Shown here: piece after piece, positions 7,132-14,585 of the stretch
Numbering within the stretch: the stretch's first letter is position 1
Layout: every line of letters starts with the position of its first letter
From: an uncultured bacterium
GTDB taxonomy: Bacteria; Pseudomonadota; Alphaproteobacteria; SP197
Direction of reading: 5' to 3'
Assembly (NCBI GenBank): GCA_938014945.1
Contig: CALLQH010000127.1
Location: 1 to 21,826 of the forward strand
Length of the DNA stretch: 21,826 nt
The notes under the pieces: generated by a model
The model's input: the letters and a program-made list of their open reading frames with translations, nothing else
The model's database searches: none
What the model was told of the DNA's origin: nothing
Translations under genes and position numbers: made by a program

Positions 7132-7979
7132 CACGCCACCGCCGTGTCGTCAGCCTTGAGATAACCAAAGCGCTGCATCGCGGGGCGATGGCGCTGTTCG
7201 ATGGCGCGCGCCAGTTCGGGCGCAAGCTCGCGCCGCCAGGCGCCGGCCACCCCCTTGCGGAAGAAGCGGTCGGCATGGCCGGGCCGCTCGCGGAAGCCGC
7301 GCTTCTTTTCCTGTTCGGCCAGCGCCTTGAAGGAGCTGTTGCGCAGGGCGGCGTTGAGCCTGGACGGCGGCACCTCCAGCCCCAGGAAACGGCCGACGCC
7401 GGCAAAGCATTTTTGCGTGTCGCGCAGCATGTCCTCGTAGCGCACGACATGGAGGCCCGGGCTCGGCTTGGCCGTCCAGCTTTCGACATGCTGGGACCAG
7501 CTGCCGATGACGTCGGGCATCATGGTGGCGCTGGCGTCGGTGTGGGCGTTGTCTCTGGCCATCAGTTCGACGATGCGCTCATGGGACTGGCCCAGGTGAT
7601 GGGCGAAGGAAAGCGCCACATCCCGGGGGTCGCGCACGATGTAGATGGCGCCTGCGGTGACGCTCATGTCGATGGTGTCGGCGCCGTAGACATGCAGCAG
7701 GGCGCTGTGGGTCTTGACGAAGCGGGAGCCGGAGGCTGCCGCGGCGAGGCTGTGCTGGACGCGTGCGCGCAGGGCGATCGCCTCCTCCACCGACAGGCTT
7801 TCGGCGGGCTTGCCCGCGATCCTGGCGTAGAGCGCCGGATCGACATCGCCCCCGGTCAGTTCGTCGAGGCGGTTGATGTCATGCGCCGACGGCGCCGCCA
7901 GCATCAGGTTGTGCAGGAAGGCGCGCATCCAGGTGTTTCCCGACTTCGGGTAGGAGGCGAGCCAGACGATTTTTCCCAT
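7131..7979 (-). CDS. PAPS-dependent sulfotransferase, B class, ST1 (first gene of the array)
   Basis: A 282-aa sulfotransferase and the promoter-proximal copy. SYPKSGNTW is at 9-17, KTH with His91, RDPRDVALS at 116-124, RYEDM at 180-184, and FFRKG at 239-243 matching the canonical PAPS loop. The frame stays open upstream to an ATG at 8084, but the extra 35 residues have no counterpart in the paralogues, so the ATG at 7979 is used; the ribosome site there is weak (GGGA close to the start). It is the most divergent at the C-terminus (QRFGYLKADDTAVA). Its stop overlaps the ST2 start. Confidence 0.9.
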   Translation of the reverse strand: MGKIVWLASYPKSGNTWMRAFLHNLMLAAPSAHDINRLDELTGGDVDPALYARIAGKPAESLSVEEAIALRARVQHSLAAAASGSRFVKTHSALLHVYGADTIDMSVTAGAIYIVRDPRDVALSFAHHLGQSHERIVELMARDNAHTDASATMMPDVIGSWSQHVESWTAKPSPGLHVVRYEDMLRDTQKCFAGVGRFLGLEVPPSRLNAALRNSSFKALAEQEKKRGFRERPGHADRFFRKGVAGAWRRELAPELARAIEQRHRPAMQRFGYLKADDTAVA

Positions 7980-8089
7980 GATTCCCGGTATTTGCCTGCA
8001 ACGGTCGGAACCGGGACATCTAGCATGAAGGCCCTGCCGTGGACCAGCCCCGGAGCCTGACGCTGCCCCGCGCATCCTGAACACCGGGC
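7980..8089 (-). promoter_or_regulatory. Leader region presumed to carry the promoter of the sulfotransferase array
   Basis: These 110 bases lie between the porin terminator and the first sulfotransferase start. Because the terminator is strong, the array probably has its own promoter here. I see no convincing -35/-10 pair on the minus strand; the most AT-rich stretch (around 8018-8027, containing CTAGAT) is only a weak -10 candidate. No clear operator dyad is visible. Confidence 0.3.
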
Positions 8090-8122
8090 AAAAAGAAAGG
8101 GGGCGGTCCGAAGACCGCCCCC
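8090..8122 (-). terminator. Intrinsic terminator of the porin gene
   Basis: On the minus strand a perfect 10-bp stem, GGGGGCGGTC and GACCGCCCCC, is closed by a C(TTCG)G tetraloop and followed directly by TTTCTTTTT. It begins 24 nt after the porin stop. The UUCG loop with a C-G closing pair is an especially stable RNA hairpin (known). It isolates the porin from the downstream sulfotransferase array. Confidence 0.95.
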
Positions 8123-8145
8123 CTCCCGATCGGATCGGGTGAAGC

Positions 8146-9351
8146 TTAGAAGCTCACCATGATGCCGGCACCAGCGAAGTACGAGTCGTACTCCTGGCTG
8201 GCAGCGCCATCGTTGAACTGATCGAAGCCGACAGTACCGGTGACGGCAATGCCCGGACCCATGTCGTACTGGGCCTGGACGCGGTAGGCATCGAACTTGT
8301 CGGTGACACCGTTACCCGCACCGGCAATCGGGCCGGCCGCAACGCCCAGGACGCCCGGAGCGAAGTCGGTCTCAGCATGCAGCCAGTAAGCACCCATCGA
8401 CCAGGCGCCGTCCGACCAGTACGCGATACCGAGGTCCATGGCCCACTGATCGGTGCCCTGGAAGCCACGCATGTTGGACACGTTCAGGTACGAACCACCG
8501 AAGCCCCAGTTGCCGTAGTACAGAACCAGGCCGGCGTTGTAGGCCTCGTGATCAGCAGCCTGGGCGGTCGAGTTGACCGTGCGGCCAACCGCCTGGTCAT
8601 AACCCAGGGCAACCGTCACGCCCAGATCGCCGACTTCACCGTCGTAACGACCGGCAATCGACCACTCTTCGGCCAGCGCGGGAGCGGTACCGGTGCTCGC
8701 CGTACGGGTGCCGAGGAAGTAACCGCCGCCCGAACGGGCTTCGCCCTGGCTCGGCGCGTAGCTGACGCCGAACTGGAAGCCGTTGAAGACCGGGGTGAAG
8801 TACATCAGCTGCGCGTCGTCGCCCGTCATACCGGGGAAGGTCGCGAACGTGGCATAGCCAGCGCCAGCGGCCGTACGGCCGGTTGCCGAGAAGAACTGCG
8901 ACAGACCGTTGGTGAAGACGGTCGGCGAGTTCGCCGCGAACAGGTAGTTCAGGTAGGGAGCCGCGGTCGACATCGAGTACGACACGGGATCGTCGTTGCC
9001 CACGCGGAAGGTACCGAAGGAACCCTCGAGGTAGACATAGGTCTCGTCCTGCTGGTCGCCCTGGGTCTCACCCTCGAGCTCGAAGCGGACACCGACTTCC
9101 AGACCGTTGTCGAGGACAGTCTTGCCCTTGAACTGGATCTCGCCGTCGAAGACGATGCGGTTGTCATAGCGGTTGAAACCGGGCTGAGCCGGCAGGGACG
9201 CGGTAGCGGCGTTGGAATCGTTATCGCCGTACCAGACCGCCCAGTTCTGATAACCACCAACGTTCAGCTCGATCGGATCGGCCGCCTGCGCCTGCTGCGC
9301 GACGAGACCCGCCGAGACAAGCGCCGTGGTTCCGAGAAGAACCTTCTTCAT
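8146..9351 (-). CDS. Outer-membrane porin, Gram-negative trimeric-porin type
   Basis: A 401-aa predicted outer-membrane beta-barrel porin that would allow passive diffusion of small hydrophilic solutes. The signal peptide is about residues 1-23, MKKVLLGTTALVSAGLVAQQ then AQA, with cleavage before ADPIELNVGG. The body alternates aromatic/Gly-rich beta strands (GYQNWAVWYGD, GLEVGVRFELEG) and acidic loops. The protein ends in MVSF, the terminal Phe that the BAM machinery recognises. The frame opens earlier (9378), but a perfect AGGAGG 9 nt before the ATG at 9351 and the signal peptide fix the start. It resembles porins of Rhodospirillales (family recalled as Porin_4). Solute specificity cannot be predicted. 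It is monocistronic, ending at a strong terminator. Confidence 0.93.
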   Translation of the reverse strand: MKKVLLGTTALVSAGLVAQQAQAADPIELNVGGYQNWAVWYGDNDSNAATASLPAQPGFNRYDNRIVFDGEIQFKGKTVLDNGLEVGVRFELEGETQGDQQDETYVYLEGSFGTFRVGNDDPVSYSMSTAAPYLNYLFAANSPTVFTNGLSQFFSATGRTAAGAGYATFATFPGMTGDDAQLMYFTPVFNGFQFGVSYAPSQGEARSGGGYFLGTRTASTGTAPALAEEWSIAGRYDGEVGDLGVTVALGYDQAVGRTVNSTAQAADHEAYNAGLVLYYGNWGFGGSYLNVSNMRGFQGTDQWAMDLGIAYWSDGAWSMGAYWLHAETDFAPGVLGVAAGPIAGAGNGVTDKFDAYRVQAQYDMGPGIAVTGTVGFDQFNDGAASQEYDSYFAGAGIMVSF

Positions 9352-9360
9352 TTGCGCAAA

Positions 9361-9366
9361 CCTCCT
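9361..9366 (-). promoter_or_regulatory. Ribosome binding site of the porin
   Basis: AGGAGG on the minus strand, 9 nt before the ATG at 9351. It decides this start over the upstream ATG of the same open frame. Confidence 0.9.
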
Positions 9367-9388
9367 AGGACTGCTCATTTGCCAAGCG

Positions 9389-9408
9389 TCTTTCCAGGGT
9401 TGGAAAGA
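9389..9408 (-). promoter_or_regulatory. Hairpin or dyad in the porin leader
   Basis: A perfect 8-bp inverted repeat, TCTTTCCA and TGGAAAGA, with a 4-nt loop, lies 37 nt upstream of the porin start. It may be an operator or a 5'-UTR stem; porin mRNAs in other bacteria are often controlled in the leader. No uridine run follows, so it is not a terminator. Function is inferred. Confidence 0.4.
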
Positions 9409-9750
9409 AGACCGATGTCCGATCCTCCGATCCCCTGCGCCTTTGTTCCCGTCTTGGGTAACGCCGGTGCAGGGACCTCAATATCGAAGTGACCGTCTGC
9501 CGGTTTCGCGAGCACAAGCTAACAAGGCGGGCACCGGTCCTCCACTCCAAAAGCGGGGTGTTGTGTTCTTTGCGGCGCACTGTTGCAATCTTGCACCAGA
9601 AGCCCGCCCGGAAAACGCCCCATTATAAAGGTGATATCCCGCTTGCCCGCACGGCGCTCCTGCGCCAAGGTGCGGCCGTCCCACAGCCCAGGGCCTGCGT
9701 TGACCTTGTCCAGCACCGTGTTTCCGTACGAATCGTTCCGCCGTCTTGTG

Positions 9751-10299
9751 ATGCGGTGCGGCCTTGCCCTGCCGCTGGCCGCCGCCGGTCTGATGCTTGT
9801 GCTTTCGGCCTGCGACACAGCGACCTATGACGGCATCGAGGACACGACTCGCTGCCCGGAGGGGCGCTGCCCGGATGTCGACGATCCCAACCGGCAGACC
9901 ATCTTCGGCACCGGCGGCGTCGAAAGCCTGTTCTCGAGCGACGATGGATCCAATCAGGGCGGTGGCGGCGGCGGCCTGGGCGTCAACGCCTTCCTGTGGC
10001 GCGCCACCCTTGACACCTTCGCCTTCCTGCCCCCGTTCTCGGCCGATCCGGTCGGCGGCGTCATCATCTATGACTGGTACGCCCCGGTCGAGACGCCCAA
10101 CGAGCGGCTGAAGGTGACCGTCTACATCCTCGACACGCGTCTGCGCGCCGATGCGGTGCAGGTCAACGTGTTCCGCCAGCTGCGCAGCGCCGACAACACC
10201 TGGTACGACGCCCCGGTCGAGGAAGGCACCAATGCCGCCCTCGAGGACGCCATCCTGACGCGCGCCCGCCAGCTCCGCATCGCGCAGCTGGGCCAGTAG
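9751..10299 (+). CDS. DUF3576-like lipoprotein
   Basis: A 182-aa predicted lipoprotein. A hydrophobic leader (residues 5-18) ends in the lipobox LSAC, with the lipidated Cys at 21. Asp at +2 would, by E. coli rules, favour retention in the inner membrane; this rule is less certain in alphaproteobacteria. A Gly-rich linker (about 74-80) precedes a compact C-terminal domain (FLWRATLDTFAFLPPFSADP, GGVIIYDWYAP) that I recognise as DUF3576-like. Such proteins commonly sit next to leuS in alphaproteobacteria; the function is unknown, possibly in the cell envelope. The frame is open from 9583, but the ATG at 9751 gives a clean signal peptide; GTG at 9748 is an alternative. No good Shine-Dalgarno is visible. 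Confidence 0.82.
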   Translation: MRCGLALPLAAAGLMLVLSACDTATYDGIEDTTRCPEGRCPDVDDPNRQTIFGTGGVESLFSSDDGSNQGGGGGGLGVNAFLWRATLDTFAFLPPFSADPVGGVIIYDWYAPVETPNERLKVTVYILDTRLRADAVQVNVFRQLRSADNTWYDAPVEEGTNAALEDAILTRARQLRIAQLGQ

Positions 10300-10413
10300 C
10301 CCGCCCCGTACGGCCGCCGGCCTGGCCCGCACGCGCCATCGCTGTTGGCGTCGGCGCGGCGCATGGTTTAGCTTGCGCCACCCCGCAACAGACGAAGGCC
10401 GCTGCGCACCGTC
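10300..10413 (+). promoter_or_regulatory. Spacer upstream of leuS, possible weak promoter
   Basis: These 114 bases contain TTGGCG (10345-10350) followed after 16 nt by TTTAGC, a weak promoter-like pair. A 7-bp inverted repeat, GGGCCAG (10290-10296) and CTGGCCC (10322-10328), spans the end of the lipoprotein gene and lacks a uridine run. No T-box or leader peptide with Leu codons was seen. Confidence 0.25.
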
Positions 10414-12984
10414 ATGGCACGTGAACGCTACAATTTCCGCGAGGCCGAGCCCCGCTGGCAGAAGGCGTGGGAGGAAGCCGGCAGTTTCGAGGCCGGGCCC
10501 GCGGACGGACGGCCCAAGGCCTATGTCCTGGAGATGTTCCCCTATCCCAGCGGGCGCATCCACATGGGCCATGTGCGCAACTACGCCATGGGCGATCTGG
10601 TGGCGCGCTACAAGCGCGCCCGCGGTTTCAACGTGCTCCATCCCATGGGCTGGGACGCCTTCGGCCTGCCGGCCGAGAACGCTGCGATGGCCAAGAAGAT
10701 CCATCCCGGCCAGTGGACCTACGACAACATCGCGACCATGCGCCGCCAGCTCAAGACCATGGGCCTGTCGCTGGACTGGTCGCGCGAGATCGCGACCTGC
10801 CATCCCGGCTACTACCGCCACCAGCAGAAGCTGTTCACCGACTTCATGAAGGCGGGCCTGGTCGACCGCAAGGAGGCCTGGGTCAACTGGGATCCCGTGG
10901 ACATGACCGTGCTCGCCAACGAGCAGGTCGTCGACGGCAAGGGCTGGCGCTCGGGCGCGCCGGTGGAGAAGAAGAAGCTCTCCCAGTGGGTCTTCCGCAT
11001 CACCGAGTTCGCCGACGAGCTGACCGATGCGCTCGACGGGCTGGAGCGCTGGCCCGACAAGGTGCGCCTGATGCAGAAGAACTGGATCGGCCGCTCCGAG
11101 GGCATGCGCATGCGCTTTGCGCTCGCCGGCCGCCAGGACGAGCTGGAGGTCTTCACCACCCGCCACGACACCATCTTCGGCGCCAGCTTCATGGCGATCA
11201 GCCCGGAACATCCGCTGGCCGCCGAGCTGGCCGCCGATGATTCCGATCTTGCCGCCTTCATCGCCGAGTGCCAGCGCATGGGCACCAGCGAGGAGGTGAT
11301 CGAGCGCGCCGAGAAGCTGGGCTACGACACCGGGCTCTATGCCATCCATCCCTTCGACGGGCGCAAGCTGCACGTCTATGTCGCCAACTTCGTGCTGATG
11401 GACTACGGCACGGGCGCCATCTTCGGCTGCCCCGCCCACGACCAGCGCGACCTGGACTTCGCCCGCAAGTACGGCCTGGCGGTCTTCCCCGTGGTCATCC
11501 CCGAGGATGCCGATGTCACGACCTTCAAGGTCGGCGAGGAGGCCTACAAGGGCGACGGCCGCATCGGCAATTCGGACTTCCTCGACGGTCTGACCGTGGA
11601 GGAGGCAAAGGCCGAGGTCGCCAACCGCCTGGAGGCGATGGGACGCGGCACCCGCACGGTGAACTACCGCCTGCGCGACTGGGGCGTCTCGCGCCAGCGC
11701 TACTGGGGCTGCCCGATTCCCGTGGTCCACTGCCCGTCCTGCGGCATCGTGCCGGTGCCCGACGAGCAGCTTCCCGTGGAACTGCCCCAGGATGTCACCT
11801 TCGAGCGGCCGGGCAATCCGCTGGACCATCACCCGACCTGGAAACATGTCGCCTGCCCGACCTGCGGCAAGGATGCGCTGCGCGATACCGACACGCTCGA
11901 CACCTTTGTCGACTCGTCCTGGTACTTCCTGCGCTTCTGCTCGCCGCGCGACGATGCGCCCATGGACAAGGATACCGTGGGCTACTGGATGCCGGTGGAC
12001 CAGTACATCGGCGGCGTCGAACACGCCGTGCTCCACCTGCTCTATTCGCGCTTCTTCGTGCGCGGCCTGCGCCGCTGCGGCTATCTCGATTTCGACGAGC
12101 CCTTCGCCGGCCTCTTCACCCAGGGCATGGTGACCCACGAGACCTATCGTGGCGCCGACGGCAGCTGGCTCGAACCCTCCGAGGTCGAGCGCGACGGCGA
12201 CGGCACGGTACGTGCGCTCGCCGGCGGCGCGCCCGTGACCCTGGGCCGTTCGGAGAAGATGTCGAAGTCGAAGAAGAACGTCGTCGATCCCGAGCGCATC
12301 ATCGCCGAGTACGGCGCCGACACCGCCCGCTGGTTCATGCTCTCCGATTCCCCGCCCGAGCGCGATCTGGAGTGGACCGACGCGGGCGTCGCCGGCGCCC
12401 ATCGTTTCGTCCAGCGCCTGGCGCGCATGGTGGGCGATGCGGTGGAGGACCTGCCCGCGCCCGGCAGCCCGATGCCCGCCAGCTTCGGCGAAGCGGCAAA
12501 CACCCTGCGCGGCGCCGTGCACAAGGCGATCGACGGCGTGACCGCCGACATCGAGGCCTTCCACTTCAACCGCTCGGTCGCGCGCATCCACGAGCTTGCC
12601 AATGCTGTGGGCGGTTTTGCGCCCGCCGATGCGGCCGACCGCTGGGCCCAGCGCGAGGCGCTGGAGTCGCTGGTCCTGCTCGTCAATCCGATGATGCCCC
12701 ATCTGGCCGAGGAGATGTGGCGCGAACTCGGCCACGGCGGCCTTGCCGCCGATGCGCCCTGGCCCGTCGCCGATCCGGCGCTGGTGGTCGAGGACACGGT
12801 GACCCTGGGTGTCCAGGTCAACGGCAAGATGCGCGCCAAGCTCGCCATGGCGCGCGATGCCTCCAGGGAGGCCGTGGAGGCCGCGGCCCTTGCCGACGAG
12901 AACGTGCAGCGCGCGATCGGCGATCAGAGCGTGCGCAAGTTCATCGTGGTGCCCAACAAGATCGTCAACATCGTGGCCGGCTGA
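10414..12984 (+). CDS. leuS: Leucyl-tRNA synthetase
   Basis: An 856-aa cytoplasmic enzyme that charges tRNA-Leu with leucine using ATP; full length for the family. The class I signatures are complete: HMGH at 50-53 (HIGH motif, in PYPSGRIHMGH) and KMSKS at 615-619. The CP1 editing domain is intact, with the threonine-rich TTRHDTIFG segment and GTGAIFGCPAHDQRD, which contains the Asp that positions mischarged amino acids. Paired CPSC and CPTC motifs form the zinc-binding insertion. The C-terminal domain ends in VPNKIVNIV. The stop overlaps the lptE start (TGATG), so the two are translationally coupled. No frameshift or missing motif. Confidence 0.98.
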   Translation: MARERYNFREAEPRWQKAWEEAGSFEAGPADGRPKAYVLEMFPYPSGRIHMGHVRNYAMGDLVARYKRARGFNVLHPMGWDAFGLPAENAAMAKKIHPGQWTYDNIATMRRQLKTMGLSLDWSREIATCHPGYYRHQQKLFTDFMKAGLVDRKEAWVNWDPVDMTVLANEQVVDGKGWRSGAPVEKKKLSQWVFRITEFADELTDALDGLERWPDKVRLMQKNWIGRSEGMRMRFALAGRQDELEVFTTRHDTIFGASFMAISPEHPLAAELAADDSDLAAFIAECQRMGTSEEVIERAEKLGYDTGLYAIHPFDGRKLHVYVANFVLMDYGTGAIFGCPAHDQRDLDFARKYGLAVFPVVIPEDADVTTFKVGEEAYKGDGRIGNSDFLDGLTVEEAKAEVANRLEAMGRGTRTVNYRLRDWGVSRQRYWGCPIPVVHCPSCGIVPVPDEQLPVELPQDVTFERPGNPLDHHPTWKHVACPTCGKDALRDTDTLDTFVDSSWYFLRFCSPRDDAPMDKDTVGYWMPVDQYIGGVEHAVLHLLYSRFFVRGLRRCGYLDFDEPFAGLFTQGMVTHETYRGADGSWLEPSEVERDGDGTVRALAGGAPVTLGRSEKMSKSKKNVVDPERIIAEYGADTARWFMLSDSPPERDLEWTDAGVAGAHRFVQRLARMVGDAVEDLPAPGSPMPASFGEAANTLRGAVHKAIDGVTADIEAFHFNRSVARIHELANAVGGFAPADAADRWAQREALESLVLLVNPMMPHLAEEMWRELGHGGLAADAPWPVADPALVVEDTVTLGVQVNGKMRAKLAMARDASREAVEAAALADENVQRAIGDQSVRKFIVVPNKIVNIVAG

Positions 12985-13514
12985 TGGAAACGCTCACCCG
13001 CCGCCTCTTCCTTGCCGGGCTGGTTCCGGTCACGGCGGCGCTTGCCGGCTGCGGATTCCAGCCGCTCTACGCCAAGCCGGAAACCGACAACTCGATGTCC
13101 CTGGAGCTTGCCTCCATCCGCATCGGCGATATCGGCGAGGATGACGAGCGCCGTGTCGGCCAGCTGCTGCGCAACGAACTGATCGACCGCTTCACCGCGG
13201 GCGTGGGTGAGCAGCCCCAGCGCTATACCCTGGCGATCGAGATCGACCAGCGCACCTCCGCGCTGCAGATCCAGAACACCGACACGGTGACGCGTTACAA
13301 CCTGCAACTGCTCGCCAAGCTGCGGCTGTTTGCCAACGGTTCCAACGAGGCGATCTACGTCGCCGATGCCCAGGCGACCAGCAGCTACGACGTCGTCGAT
13401 TCCGAATACGCCACCCTGGTCGCCGAGCAGGGCTCGGCACGCGCCGCCGCGCGCGATCTCTCCAACACGATCGCCAACCTTCTCGCACTCTACTTCCGCC
13501 GCGCAGGGGCCTGA
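12984..13514 (+). CDS. lptE: LPS-assembly lipoprotein LptE
   Basis: A 176-aa outer-membrane lipoprotein that plugs the LptD barrel and helps insert lipopolysaccharide into the outer leaflet. The leader METLTRRLFLAGLVPVTAAL is followed by the lipobox LAGC with lipidated Cys23, then CGFQPLYA, the typical LptE opening. The rest has the two-strand/helix pattern of the family (RRVGQLLRNELIDRF, YTLAIEIDQRTSALQIQ). It sits between leuS and holA, the standard alphaproteobacterial arrangement. The ATG overlaps the leuS stop by one base. Confidence 0.92.
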   Translation: METLTRRLFLAGLVPVTAALAGCGFQPLYAKPETDNSMSLELASIRIGDIGEDDERRVGQLLRNELIDRFTAGVGEQPQRYTLAIEIDQRTSALQIQNTDTVTRYNLQLLAKLRLFANGSNEAIYVADAQATSSYDVVDSEYATLVAEQGSARAAARDLSNTIANLLALYFRRAGA

Positions 13515-13532
13515 GGCGATGACGGCCGCGCC

Positions 13533-14558
13533 ATGGTGAAGGTCCAGGCGCGCGAGGCGGAAGGCTTCAGCCGGCAGCCGCCCGAGGGCATCAGTGCCGT
13601 CCTGCTCTACGGCCCCGACAGCGGCCTGGTGCGCGAGCGCGCCGACAGCATCGCGCGCACCGTGGTCGAGGATCTGGCCGACCCCTTCCGCGTCACCGAG
13701 CTGCGGCCGGAGGACGCCGCCTCCAACCCCGGCCTGCTGATCGACGAGGTGCTGGCGATCTCGCTCACCGGCGGGCGGCGCGTCGTGCGCATCAAGGGAG
13801 CGACCGACAAGATCACCGACGCCGTCGCCGGGTTGCTGGAGGAAAGGCGCGGCGATGCCATGGTCATCGTCGAGGCGGGCGAACTGCCGCCCCGCTCCAA
13901 GCTGCGCGCCGCCTTCGAGAAGGCGGGCCACGCCGCAGCGCTTGCCTGCTACCGCGACGAGAAGCGCGATGTGATGAAGGTGGTGGCCGAGGAGCTCGAC
14001 CGCCACGACGTGCGCGCCGACCGCGCCGCGACCGAAATGCTCGCGGCCTATCTGGGCGGCGACCGTTTGCTGACGCGCAACGAACTGGCCAAGCTGGCGC
14101 TCTACGTCGGTCCGGGCAACGAGGCGAGCATCGCCGATGTCGAGGCCGTGGTCGCCGACAGCTCGTTCCTTTCTCACGACCGCATCGCGCATGCCGTCGC
14201 CGCGGGCGATCTCGACGATCTCGACCGCAGCCTGGAGCGCGCGCTGGCCGAGCGCGAATCGCCCATCGGCCTGATCGGTTCGGTGCGCCGCCACCTCACC
14301 CGCCTGCATCTCTACGTCGGGCTGGGCGCCAATGCCGAGGCGCTGAAGACCATGCGCCTGGACGAGCGGCGCAACTTCATGATCGTCGGGCCGCTGAAGG
14401 AGCACGCCCGGCGCTGGACCAGCGACCTGCTCGACCGCGCGCTCGAACGCCTGGTCGAGGCCGAGATCCAGTGCAAGACAACGGGCATGCCCGGCGACAC
14501 GATCTGCCGCCGCGCCTTCTTCGAGCTGGCCCACGCCGCACGGCGCGGTCGGCGCTGA
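13533..14558 (+). CDS. holA: DNA polymerase III subunit delta
   Basis: A 341-aa clamp-loader subunit that opens the beta sliding clamp for the replicative polymerase. The N-terminal AAA+-like domain starts with AVLLYGPDSGLVRERA (22-37); as usual for delta there is no functional Walker A site. RNELAKLALYVG (about 178-189) and the C-terminal collar (SPIGLIGSVRRHLTRLH) are characteristic. The gene begins 18 nt after lptE; an ATG at 13519 is in another frame. It ends 3 nt from the convergent copA stop, and its last codons form one arm of an inverted repeat shared with copA. Confidence 0.94.
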   Translation: MVKVQAREAEGFSRQPPEGISAVLLYGPDSGLVRERADSIARTVVEDLADPFRVTELRPEDAASNPGLLIDEVLAISLTGGRRVVRIKGATDKITDAVAGLLEERRGDAMVIVEAGELPPRSKLRAAFEKAGHAAALACYRDEKRDVMKVVAEELDRHDVRADRAATEMLAAYLGGDRLLTRNELAKLALYVGPGNEASIADVEAVVADSSFLSHDRIAHAVAAGDLDDLDRSLERALAERESPIGLIGSVRRHLTRLHLYVGLGANAEALKTMRLDERRNFMIVGPLKEHARRWTSDLLDRALERLVEAEIQCKTTGMPGDTICRRAFFELAHAARRGRR

Positions 14559-14585
14559 CGGTCAGTCGTCAAGCCGCGCCGTGCG
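14537..14585. terminator. Inverted repeat across the holA/copA convergent junction, candidate bidirectional terminator
   Basis: CGCACGGCGCGG (14537-14548, in holA) and CCGCGCCGTGCG (14574-14585, in copA) are perfect 12-bp complements around a 25-nt loop. Inside it CTGAC and GTCAG (14555-14565) form a smaller dyad containing both stop codons. No uridine tract follows on either side, so classical intrinsic termination is not assured. It may block read-through in both directions or be coincidental GC-rich pairing. Confidence 0.45.

Larger units (their letters stand above)
1..7979 (-). other. Tandem array of ten sulfotransferase genes (probable single operon)
   Basis: All ten genes run in the same direction. 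Junctions in transcription order ST1 to ST10 are: 1-nt overlap, 41-nt gap, 4-nt overlap, then gaps of 2, 3, 9, 2 and 9 nt, and a 1-nt overlap. Every visible N-terminus carries S-Y-(P/Q)-K-S-G-N-T-W at residues 9-17. Class order is B-B-B-B-B-A-A-B-A-(B). Known sulfotransferases of this fold use PAPS. That the array is one transcript is inferred from spacing. It continues beyond the left edge, so the total copy number is unknown. Confidence 0.88.
9352..9750. other. Divergent intergenic region between porin and lipoprotein genes
   Basis: These 399 bases separate two divergently transcribed genes. They hold the porin Shine-Dalgarno, the leader dyad at 9389-9408 and a consensus -10 hexamer TATAAT on the minus strand at 9622-9627 with no matching -35. 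They should hold promoters for both neighbours. Short open frames here have no recognisable product and I see no tRNA-like or small-RNA structure I could defend. Confidence 0.5.

Noticed and set aside
1..7979. Rhizobial NodH-type or arylsulfate (PAPS-independent AssT) sulfotransferases
   Set aside because: The SYPKSGNTW, KTH and RNPLD motifs indicate the cytosolic PAPS-dependent fold; AssT is unrelated, and no nodulation genes are present.
1..7979. Short direct repeats in the array (for example around each start and at the GTCCTCGTAGCGC blocks) as a CRISPR-like or satellite repeat
   Set aside because: They are about 840 bp apart and encode the conserved SYPKSGNTW and RYED motifs, so they are coding paralogy.
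7980..8084. N-terminal extension of ST1 to an ATG at 8084
   Set aside because: The 35 extra residues are not found in any paralogue, and the other nine start directly at M-G/S/P before the conserved strand.
9622..9627. Perfect TATAAT on the minus strand as the porin promoter
   Set aside because: No -35 hexamer occurs at a suitable distance and it would give a leader of about 260 nt. Kept only as a remark in the intergenic entry.
10290..10328. GGGCCAG/CTGGCCC inverted repeat as terminator after the lipoprotein gene
   Set aside because: The stem is only 7 bp with a 25-nt loop and no uridine tract; in GC-rich DNA this can arise by chance.
9478..12735. A minus-strand open frame of 1085 codons antisense to leuS
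   Set aside because: LeuS on the plus strand is complete with all catalytic motifs. The antisense translation has no recognisable domain and is a shadow of GC-rich codons.
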